Assembly: GCA_025617745.1 (NCBI GenBank)
Contig: CM046863.1
Span: 59,538,085-59,602,084, forward strand
Length of the DNA: 64,000 nucleotides
Direction of reading: 5' to 3'
Source: Heliocidaris erythrogramma
Lineage: Eukaryota > Echinodermata > Echinoidea > Camarodonta > Echinometridae
Below the pieces are notes generated by a model. That model did not search any database and was not told where the DNA came from. It saw nothing but the letters and a program-made list of their open reading frames with translations. The position numbers were made by a program, and so were the translations under genes. Of the stretch, positions 55,273-64,000 are shown one piece after another. Position 1 is the first letter of the stretch. Each line of letters opens with the position of its first letter.

Positions 55273-57390
55273 TGTGGTATACCACACAACGTTACCACAG
55301 GATATACCATAGGATATACCATAGGAAAATTCCTGTGGTATACCACAGAAAATTCCTGTGGTTTTTGGGGACATTTACCACATAGAAGTACCACACATAA
55401 ATACCACACGGGATTACCACATAGAAAATACCCATGGAATTCACCTGTAGATCTTGTGGTATTTTGGGACGTATACCACAGAACCCCGGGCCCATTACCA
55501 CATGTTAATACCACAAAACAATACCACAAAACAATACCGCATGCCAGTACCACATAGCAATACATGTGGTATTTTGGGACATATACCACACAAATCACGT
55601 CAATACCACACACCTGTACCACACAGCAGTACCACATGGCTGTACCACATGGCTGTACCACAGAGCAGTACCACATGGCTGTACCACACAGTAATACATG
55701 TGGTATTTTGGGACATATACCACACAAATCACGTCAATACCACATGGCTGTACCACATAGCAGTACCACATGGCTGTACCACATAGCAGTACCACATAGC
55801 TGTACCACACAGCAATACCACATAGCAGTACCACATGGCTGTACCACACAGCAGTACCACATGGCTGTACCACATGGCTGTACCACACAGCAGTACCACA
55901 TGGCTGCACCACACAGCAATACATGTGGTATTTTGGGACATATACCACACAAATCAGGTCAATACCACATGGCTGTACCACATAGCAGTACCACATGGCT
56001 GTACCACATAGCAGTACCACATAGCTGTACCACACAGCAATACCACATAGCAGTACCACATGGCTGTACCACATGGCTGTACCACACAGCAGTACCACAT
56101 GGCTGTACCACACAGCAGTACCATATGGCTGTACCACACAGCAGTACCACATAGCTGTACCACATAGCAATTCTTGTGGTAAACCATAGGGCAATACCAC
56201 AGATGTTTACCACATACCGCATAGCAGTACCGCAAACCAGTACCACACAGATGTACCACACAGCAATACCTGAGTTCATCTTTGGACATAGGCCAATACC
56301 ACAGAGAAGTACCACACAAAAATACCATACTGAATATGTGACCCGACGCCTCAAAACCTACAATAAGTCGCCAAAATTATTATTTTTGTTTGATACATTT
56401 TCTGAAAGTAGAGATTCTCAGCTTTCCAATGGTATATCACTTGCCTAGTTTTCTCAATGATAACACTTTTAAATATCACATTTAGAATCAGTATGTAACC
56501 AGCAATCAATAACTCCTATTCAGAGAAAATGGCAATTTAAGTTCGGAACAAAAGAGTGCTAAGCCTTCGCTCTCTGTGTGCGCCCATTTAAAACTGGGTA
56601 TTCAAATGGCCATAGCAACTGGTATGAAAGGATTATCAGATTAGGATGAATTTTGGCAAGCTGCTCCAGGAGGACCTATTCATTACTCACTCCAAAAATC
56701 AATTTAATGCCGTTAGATGTGAAGTAGTAATTTGGCATTGAATGAAAGTATTACAAAAGCTCTCCAAACATTTATTAGCTTGTCAGGTGAAAAAAGGGAG
56801 ACATTTTAAATTGCCCCAAAAACATATTTCTAAGTCGAATTACGACTCACAAACTTGAGACATGATAGAATGATAATGAAACTACCTATTTCTATCCGTG
56901 CGACTTATTGTAGGTTTTGAGGCGGCTGGTCACATATGAGAGTACCACACAGCTACTCTCATATGGTATTACTATGTGGTACTCCCTTGTGGTATTGCTT
57001 TGCGGTACTCCTCTGTAGTATTGCTGTGTGGTACTTCTCTGTGGTATTTCTGTAGTATTACCCTGTGGTATTGCTCTGTAGTTTCCCCTGTGGTATTACT
57101 GTGTGGTACTCATCTGTGGTATTGCTGTGTGGTACTCGTCTGTGGTATTGCTGTGAGGTACTCCTGTGGTACTGCTATTTGGTATTCCCCTGTGGTATAG
57201 CTGTATGGTACTCCACTGTGGTATAGCTGTGTGGTACTCCTCTGTGGTAAAGCTCTGTGGTACTCCTATGTGGTATTGCTGTGTGGAAGTCTTGTGCCGG
57301 TGTCAATATGTGATACTCTGTGGTATCGCTCTGTCATACTACTGTGTGGGTTTTCTGTTTGGTACTGATGCATGCTACTGGTGTGCGGTT
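55273..57390. repeat. TACCACA / TGTGGTA array of about 13-bp units, foldback arrangement
   Basis: From 55273 to about 56330 plus-strand units such as TACCACATGGCTG and TACCACACAGCAG repeat at 13-bp steps, with a longer unit (CATGTGGTATTTTGGGACAT) recurring about every 120-250 bp. From 56940 to about 57390 the complementary form TGTGGTATTGCTG and TGTGGTACTCC dominates. The two blocks therefore face each other across a MITE at 56338-56933. Long open frames here are artefacts of the array. Confidence 0.85.
56338..56933. mobile_element. 596-bp MITE with GTGACCCG...AATAAGTCGC ends
   Basis: Ends GTGACCCGACGCCTCAAAAC and, inverted, GTGACCAGCCGCCTCAAAAC. ATAT flanks both sides (56334-56337, 56934-56937). 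It is the same element as 37981-38639, inverted, with small internal differences. Inserted at the turn of the TACCACA foldback. Confidence 0.9.
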
Positions 57391-57398
57391 TTGCCAAG

Positions 57399-57540
57399 TA
57401 CAGTGCCTGTCACAATTCTTCTTCTACCTGTTAACCTGCAAAAGCTTATCACAATAGGATCACAGTGGGATCACCGGACCATATCTATTGAATTCAGCGC
57501 TTGCAGGTTAACAGGTAGAAGAATTGTGACTTGCACTGTA
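57399..57540. mobile_element. 142-bp hairpin MITE
   Basis: TACAGTGCCTGTCACAATTC then TTCTACCTGTTAACCTGCAA at the left is mirrored at the right (TTGCAGGTTAACAGGTAGAA, GAATTGTGACTTGCACTGTA). Loop of about 60 bp. No clear target duplication. Confidence 0.8.
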
Positions 57541-57544
57541 TTAC

Positions 57545-58400
57545 CACATTCACAAAATAATTCACCATCAAGCATGATCCCATCAGAATACTACAGACCA
57601 ACACGTTTTACTACATATAATGAAAGTGGAAATTGCAAGTTAAGGGAACAAATTCCTTCACTTTTAATAAAAGGAAATATACATATATAAACTGCTACGT
57701 GTATACTGATATTTAAACTCTGCACAACTTGTAAGTCCCTCAAGCATTTGCAGATATTCTCTCTCTTTAAAAAAAGAAATAGGAAAAGTATATAAACTTT
57801 GCTGGTAATCTGATATACACTTACAAATTCTTGAGGAACTTATAAGTTTCATTTAAGATAGATATATAATAAAAACATGTCGCCATGCAATAAATACAGA
57901 GTGTACCTGAATAAATATTTGTGTGGTACACACTCTCAAGGTAAAAGGCAGGTAAAGTATTGAAGTAAAATTGACCCGTAACTGTAAAGAAATTAAAAAC
58001 ACTAGTAACATATGATTCAAATCCCTGAACAGATACTACATGGAAAAAAGGGAGGCAGTATTGAGTTAATTCAGGAATGAGAAAAAAAAGCTCCAAGAAT
58101 GAATGTAGCACTAAAACCTGAATTCAGAAGACATTGAAGTTCAACATTTGTTGAGGAGCTACCCTTTTGGCATCTTACACCTACATGAAATTATGCTCGA
58201 TGAGTAGTTGAGAACTACCAAAGTCCTCTGCAAATTTTCCAATTTGGAGGCCAGTTCCAGGCTCCCATGTTACAGTTTGATTTAATGATTATATTGAGAG
58301 TTGAATAGCACAGTTCATGAATACCGCCATAATACTTTTGAAACATTCTTTTTTTTTCTGTCCGAAAAGATGCACAAGACTTGAATGAAATAAGTCATGA
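57545..58400. other. No gene seen
   Basis: AT-rich sequence without supported features. Confidence 0.4.
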
Positions 58401-58406
58401 GTACAA

Positions 58407-58589
58407 AACTCTCTAGCTAGCATGTGTGAAGAACATTCTTCAAAAGCTCATTGTACCAAGAATTCTTGGTACAATGAGCTTATGAAGAGACCATTTTGAA
58501 TTTTGAAGAGCGACAGTTTCCTTTGATGTGTGCTCACTCATAAACTTGGTCAAATAAAATGTTCTTCACACACGCTCACTAGAGAGTTG
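58407..58589. mobile_element. 183-bp hairpin MITE with a perfect core palindrome
   Basis: AACTCTCTAGCTAGCATG then TGTGAAGAACATT at the left, mirrored at the right (AATGTTCTTCACACACGCTC, ACTAGAGAGTT). Inside lies a 36-base perfect palindrome at 58445-58480 (AGCTCATTGTACCAAGAA and its complement). Confidence 0.75.
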
Positions 58590-58599
58590 AGGGACATTG

Positions 58600-59315
58600 C
58601 AAAATTTTGTTACTGGTCATTTCTCAGTTAAAAATGCTACTTTCATGAGGACAGCAGTTACATTCCTATGAATGGACATGACTATATTCTAAAAAATACA
58701 CAACTAACACATATCTGAAATATTGTCTCTTGTTTAGAAGAACACAGTTTTCCTCTTGATTACAATTTTGAAAGAATGCACAAGTGGCTAATTGTTAAGT
58801 ATAACAAGTACAAGTATAACATGTACATTATCAGTCTCCTCTTCTCATGATCAAGGATACTGCAGGGCTCTGAGTAAGAGTAAAATCTTCAATAGTATTT
58901 CTGTTTTTTAAATTTCACCTACATTATTGTTTCAGTTTCATGTTCAAAAGTCAGGATTTCCCAAAGATATTCCCCTATTCTTATGATACATGTATTTTCA
59001 TAACTATGCAAATTTCATACATTGCCCCAACAGAAGAATACATTTTTTAAATCATTTTTGTAATCTGACTTCCAAGTCCACTTTTTTGAGGAGACAAGTA
59101 AAAAGTAAATTTAAAAAGGCTTGTCAAATAGATAAGACATTTACATTATGACATGACATTATCTCAGAAATTTAAAGTGTCATTATAAAGACTAGCAAAT
59201 GATAAGTTAATCTTGAATGATTCTAAACATGTACGTACGAGTCACACATGCTGCTACATATAAGTACTCCTCTGAGCCCAAGCACGGTACCACGTACCCA
59301 CAGATCCACTCTTAC
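58600..59315. other. No gene seen
   Basis: AT-rich sequence with no supported ORF or repeat. Confidence 0.4.
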
Positions 59316-59318
59316 TAA

Positions 59319-60086
59319 TGCTTAGGTCAGACGGACAGATACGCGCGATACGCATGTCTGCGGATGTGCATCCGTAAAAATCCGTAGAAATCCGCAGCAA
59401 TCCGTATCATGCGTATCATCCGTAATGCATCCGTAAAAATCCGTGGGAGTGCGCAGGAATCGAGGTCTCCGCGAAAAAGTTTTGAAAATCTCAAAATTAT
59501 TTTAAATTTCCGCGCAAGGTCTTTTGCGCAGAATTTAGGTAGAATTTGCGTATTGTTCCGTATCATGCGTATTGATCCGTATCTTTGCGTATTTTTGCGT
59601 AAAACGTCCGTATCCATCGTAACCTAATCCGCAGGATCCGCAGACATACGCAGATCCGCAGCGTGAATTTTGAAAATCTGTAGTAGTAGTAGTAGTAGTG
59701 TTCTCTCCAAAGATCGAATCGCAACTGAAGTGATGCTCCACAAGCCGCGGTATATATGCGGATGTTGCGGACGAGGAGAAAGCCGACATCCGTGTGCGTA
59801 TGCGTATCGTGCGCAGGACTTCCGTATCTTCCGCAGAACATCCGTATCTAGTCCGCATCTTGCGCAGAATTTAAGTGACACTAGCGTGGCACATCCGCCA
59901 AAGGGGTGTCTTCCGCAGAACATCCGCAGGATTTGCGTATTTCATGCGTATTGCATCCGTATCTCATGCGTATCTACCGTGGTTTTTTGGCTTTTTGCGC
60001 AGATTTTCAACAATTTCTGCGGGTGAAATTATTTTTTTTTACGGATGCATCCGCAGACATCCGTACATGTCCGTCTGACCTAAGCA
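59319..60086. mobile_element. 768-bp inverted-repeat element with ATCCGTA / TCCGCAG motif array
   Basis: TGCTTAGGTCAGACGGACA at 59319 and its complement ending at 60086, flanked by TAA on both sides (59316-59318, 60087-60089). The interior is filled with ATCCGTA, TCCGCAG and TGCGTAT words at about 9-10 bp spacing, in mirrored orientation between arms. A TATA-like GGTATATATGCGG lies near the centre (59748). No ORF is convincing. A TAA target duplication would suit PIF/Harbinger; the TIR sequence itself is not one I recognise. Confidence 0.75.
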
Positions 60087-60089
60087 TAA

Positions 60090-60640
60090 CGCAGCTAAGA
60101 CATGCTCGCCGAATTCCTCACGTACCTACATGTACATGTAGGCAGAACGCTTCGCTCTGGTCCAATCCCTTAGACATAAGCTTGATCCTGCCGAGCCTCA
60201 GACTGAACAAAATGCCATCTTTCCTGTCATGCAGATAAAAGAAAATGAACAATTAAAAAAGAAAGTGTCAATTTAATTTACACAATGGCAGAAGAAAAAA
60301 GAATGCATCATCTTCCCATTTCCAAATATCATTATCAAAGTTGTAATAAAATGTTTTTGTTCATATCTACATATTTAAATCATTCTTTTTATTTAATTTC
60401 ACAACATTCTTGCAAGAAAACATCAAAATATTTTCAGAAAATGTCTTCCTGAGCAACTATTGCAAAGTAAATTTTATTAGATCCTCCGGATTCGTCATTA
60501 AATTTGATACATCTAACAAAATTTATGCACCGAATGATCAGGTTCAAACCCCCCCCCCCCCCCCCCCCCCCTTGCCGGCCATGCATGTTTGAATAATTTT
60601 GGCTCTTTTCAGGGAAACGCTCTATTTACTCATAAAATAA
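60090..60640. other. No gene seen; contains a 23-base C run
   Basis: AT-rich; C run at 60549-60571. Confidence 0.4.
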
Positions 60641-61572
60641 CGTACTATATATATACCATACAGCAGTGCTGTGGTATATATATAGTACAGTGTAATACCA
60701 CAGGGATGAAAAGGCCCACACAGATTCCTGTGGTACTGCAGATGTGATCGCCTGTGGTAGTCATGTGGTAAAAGAAATACCACAGGAAATACTACAAAGA
60801 AAAATGTACCACAGAAATATCATACGACTACTATATATATACCACAGCACTGCTGTATGGTATCTCTTACAGCCTTGTCACACTGTACAACAGTGTTGTA
60901 CTGTTGTACAGTGTGACAAGGCTGTAAGAGATACCATACAGATTCCTGTGGTGCTGCAGAGGAGTAGCCTGTGGTACATACTTGGACCTAAAAATACCAC
61001 AGGGATGAAAAGGCCCACACAGATTCCTGTGGTATACTGCAGATGTGATCGCCTGTGGTAGCCATGTGGTAAAAGAAATACCACAGGAAATACTACAAAG
61101 AAAAATGTACCACAGAAATATCATACGACAGTGCTGTGTTATTTATGATTCATGTGGTATCTTTTACAGCCGTGTACACTCTACCACATAAATAACACAG
61201 CACGTACTGTTGTATGATACTTCTGTGGTACATTTTTCTTTGTAATATTTCCTGTGGTATTTCTTTTACCACATGACTACCACAGGCGATCACATCTGCA
61301 GTACCACAGGAATCTGTGTGGGCCTTTTCATCCCTGTGGTATTACACTGTACTATATATATACCATACAGCGGTGCTGTGTTATTTATATAGTACAGTGG
61401 TATGAAAAATACCATAGGAAATACCACAAAGAAAAACTATAGCACAAAAATACCATACAGCAGTGCTGTGGTATATATATAGTACAGTGTAATACCACAG
61501 GGATGAAAAGGCCCACACAGATTCCTGTGGTACTGTAGATGTGATCGCCTGTGGTAGTCATGTGGTAAAAGA

Positions 61573-61573
61573 A

Positions 61574-61612
<39 letters not shown>

Positions 61613-63104
61613 TGCATTTATATGGCGCTTTATACGGGCGTTTCTAAGCGCACTGGTTGTCTGTCTAAGTAAGTAAACTAGTAAACACGATAACATAAAA
61701 GCAAAACAGTAACTACATGTATGCGCCTCCATAAAATTACAACTGCTTAAAAAGATGGGTTTTTAGGAGGATTTTAAATGATTCGATAGATGTGGCATTC
61801 TGAATATGGGATGGGAGTTTGTTCCAAAGGGTCGCCATACCGGGTTTTTGTACGTGGGCCATAGGATAATTGGAGAGAGGAAGATGAACGGAGGGGTCTG
61901 GCAGAAGAGGAGGAACGAAGGGTGACCAAGTCTTGAAGATATATGGGGGCAAGATTATGTGTGATTTTGTATGTGAGAAGTAGGATCTTGAAAGTAATAC
62001 GAAAATGGACCGGTAGCCAATGAAGTGAGCGGAGAACAGGAGATATATGGTCATGTTTTCTGCTAAGAGTGACTAATCTAGCGGCTGAATTTTGGATACG
62101 TTGAAGTGGGGATATATGAGAAAGAGGGAGACCAGCAAGGAGGGAGTTGCAGTAGTCCAAATGAGAGGAGACAAAGGCGTGGACAAGTCGCTCAGCGGAT
62201 GATTGGTCAAGCAGACGCCTGATCTTCCCTATTTTAAAAATACCCCAAGATGCAGATTTGCAGATGTTTCTAATGTGGTGTTTAAGGGTTAAGTGTTTGT
62301 CCAAAGTAAAGCCAAGGTCTCTAACACATTCAGAACTCTTTATTACTCCATCCTGAGTATTTAAATTTGCTAGAGGATCTGTATTCCTGAACTGAGACGA
62401 AAAATGGATGAGTTCAGACTTGTCTTCGTTCAGACGGAGTCTGTTAGTAGTGGACCAGGCTTTGATGTCCATGAGACATTCTCTCAGTGAGTTAACAGCA
62501 GCAATCCTATCACCAGGTGACATAGTAATGTAAATTTGAGTGTCATCGGCGTACATAGCGTAGTTGACACCAGGATGGCGATTGATGATTCTTGCGAGGG
62601 GACCTGTATAGAGCAGAAAAAGCAGGGTACCGGCAACGGACCCTTGTGGAACTCCACAGCTGAGAGAACAAGGAGTTGAACAAGTCTCACTGATTATCAC
62701 ACTCTGTGTGCGATCTTGAAGGTATGACTTGATCCATTGGATGACAGTGCCTGTGATGGAATAGTAATTACTTAGTCGTTGTAGAAGCAAGGTGTGATCG
62801 AGCGTGTCAAACGCAGCCGAATAATCCAGGAGAAGAAGAGCAGCCTCACTGCCCTTATCAACAGCAAGGAGGAGATCATTCAGCACTTTCAACAATGCAG
62901 TTTCTGTTGAGTGGAAGTTGCGATACGCTGACTGGTTTACAGGAAGCAGATGATTACTGTCCACATGAAACATTAGCTGATTAGCCACAATCCTTTCAAG
63001 GAGCTTACTCACAAATGGCAGGTTGGCAATTGGTCGATAATTGCTGAGAACATCAGGATCGAGGTTTGGTTTCTTCAGCTGAGGGGGAAACAAGAGAGTG
63101 TTTA
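61573..63104 (-). mobile_element. 5'-truncated L2/CR1-like LINE
   Basis: The minus-strand element ends in an ATT-type microsatellite tail (61573-61612) after GCGCCATATAAATGCAATT, as in many L2/CR1 LINEs. Its truncated 5' end is near 63104. It splits a repeat unit: GTGGTAAAAGAAA on the left and ATACCACAGGAAATAC on the right are contiguous in intact units, with at most a 3-4 base duplication. Confidence 0.8.
61737..63093 (-). pseudogene. LINE reverse transcriptase fragment
   Basis: About 420 residues of ORF2 starting in the RT domain: KKPNLDPDVLSNYRPIANLP, NQSAYRNFHSTETALLKVLN, LLLLDYSAAFDTLDHTLL, SCGVPQGSVAGTLLFLLYTG (the usual GP after GSV-L is GT here) and MYADDTQIYI. The thumb and C-terminal domain follow: SHLDYCNSLLAGLPLSHISP, LHWLPVHFRITFKILLLTYK. 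A frameshift near 61835 moves the reading to ATLWNKLPSHIQNATSIESF and KILLKTHLFKQL, the normal end of this family. The endonuclease and ORF1 were lost by 5' truncation. The catalytic YADD is intact, but the copy cannot be autonomous. Confidence 0.85.
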
Positions 63105-64000
63105 AATACCACAGGAAATACTACAAAGAAATATGTACCACAGAAATATCGTACAACAGTACGTGCTGTGTTATTTATGTGGTAGAGTGTACACGGCTGT
63201 AAAAGATACCACATAAATCATAAATAACACAGCACTGTCGTATGATATTTCTGTGGTACATTTTTCTTTGTAGTATTTCCTGTGGTATTTCTTTTACCAC
63301 ATGGCTACCACAGGCGATCACATCAGCAGTATACCACAGGAATCTGTGTGGGTCTTTTCATCCCTGTGGTATTTTTAGGTCCAAGTATGTACCACAGGCT
63401 ACTCCTCTGCAGCACCACAGGAATCTGTATGGTATCTCTTACAGCCTTGTCACACTGTACAACAGTACAGCACTGTTGTATGATATTTCTGTGGTAAATT
63501 TTCTTTGTAGTATTTCCTGTGGGTAAATGGGTACCACATGGGTACCACGGGCGACACATACCACAGGAATCTGTGTGGGCCTTTTCATACCTGTGGTATT
63601 TTTATTTCCAAGTATGTACCACAGGCTATACTCCTCTGCAGTACCACATGAATCTGTGTGGGCCTTTTCATCCCTGTGGTAGTTTTAGTTCCAAGTATGT
63701 ACCACAGGCTATACTCCTCTGCAGTACCGCAGGAATCTGTGTGGGCCTTTTCATCCCTGTGGTATTTTCTGTGGTATTACACTGTACTATATAAATACCA
63801 CAGCACTGCTGTATGGTATTTTTGTGGCATAGTTTTTCTTTGTGGTATTTCTTATGGTATTTTTCATACCACATGGGTGCCACAGGCTACACCTCTGCAG
63901 TACCACATGCTTATGTGTGGTACCTCTTCATCCCTGTGGTATTTTCTGTGGTATTATAAAGTACCATAGAAATACCACAGGAATACCACAGGATATTTTT

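Larger units (their letters stand above)
60645..64000. repeat. Higher-order TACCACAG / CTGTGGTA repeat, both orientations
   Basis: A unit of about 130 bp (TACCACAGGGATGAAAAGGC, ACAGATTCCTGTGGTACTGC, GATCGCCTGTGGTAG, CATGTGGTAAAAGAAATACC, ACTACAAAGAAAAATGTACC) occurs forward near 60703, 60995 and 61493 and inverted near 61210 and 63238. Variants follow to the window end. Between units are small palindromes such as ACAGTGTTGTACTGTTGTAC. The short word matches that of 55273-57390, but the longer unit differs. A LINE interrupts it, and it continues past the window edge. Confidence 0.8.

Noticed and set aside
55564-56200. Long open frames on both strands rich in CGTAMWY or TTWLYH words
   Set aside because: They are translations of the 13-bp TACCACA array; every frame stays open for the same compositional reason.
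57166-57690. A 174-residue plus-strand frame
   Set aside because: It runs across the TGTGGTA array and a hairpin MITE; no domain.

Overview
The window looks like a repeat-dense intergenic or intronic stretch from an animal nuclear genome. It is AT-rich, has no bacterial-type gene packing, and carries splice-flanked exons, LINEs, a Penelope-like retroelement, a Ty3-type LTR fossil, a SINE pair, many MITEs and at least eleven G or C homopolymers of 15 bases or more. A lone Death-domain exon and a sea-urchin-like mix of families suggest a marine invertebrate deuterostome, most likely an echinoderm. That assignment is inference; nothing here proves a species.

Layout: 1-5100 holds nested inverted-repeat elements with short motif arrays. 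5850-8000 holds a tandem pair and a 1.5 kb MITE with a large palindrome. 8109-8445 (minus) is a decayed last exon of an unrecognised gene. 10.9-17.5 kb is a mosaic in which an unidentified dispersed repeat was broken by several inverted-repeat elements. 17.6-22.1 kb is simple repeats and a tandem duplication. 24.6-29.9 kb is a nearly full-length I-superfamily-like LINE with two ORFs. 31.7-33.2 kb is a third copy of the dispersed repeat and a minisatellite. 34.0-35.4 kb is a CR1/L2-like LINE end. 36.0-37.2 kb is the Death-domain exon and a duplicated 3' flank. 37.9-40.9 kb holds MITEs and a 1.4 kb element with TATA boxes in both arms and a possible Harbinger transposase start, interrupted by two SINEs. 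42.0-47.1 kb is a foldback element split by a Penelope-like element with an 11-bp target duplication and a hammerhead-ribozyme-like core. 48.7-50.7 kb has candidate exons. 51.5-54.5 kb is a Ty3/mdg4-type fossil holding a palindromic DNA transposon. 55.3-64 kb is dominated by TACCACA/TGTGGTA repeats, hit by a MITE and an L2/CR1-like LINE.

The most unusual theme is a class of foldback elements. Each has its own terminal inverted repeat (or suspected one) and an interior packed with its own 6-13 bp motif in both orientations, often at roughly 10-13 bp spacing. Motifs include GTTCGTAAG, AGTGCTA, TTAGTC, GGGGTCA, CGATAGC, TCCGAGGAC, TACAGTA, CATACGCTGA, ATCCGTA and TACCACA. One (59319-60086) has a clean TAA target duplication, and another (39581-40945) keeps what may be the first residues of a PIF/Harbinger-type transposase. 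This suggests deletion derivatives of DNA transposons whose subterminal binding-site arrays expanded. Sea-urchin foldback elements with repeated outer domains are known, so the broad idea has precedent; the number of independent motif families within 64 kb is what stands out.
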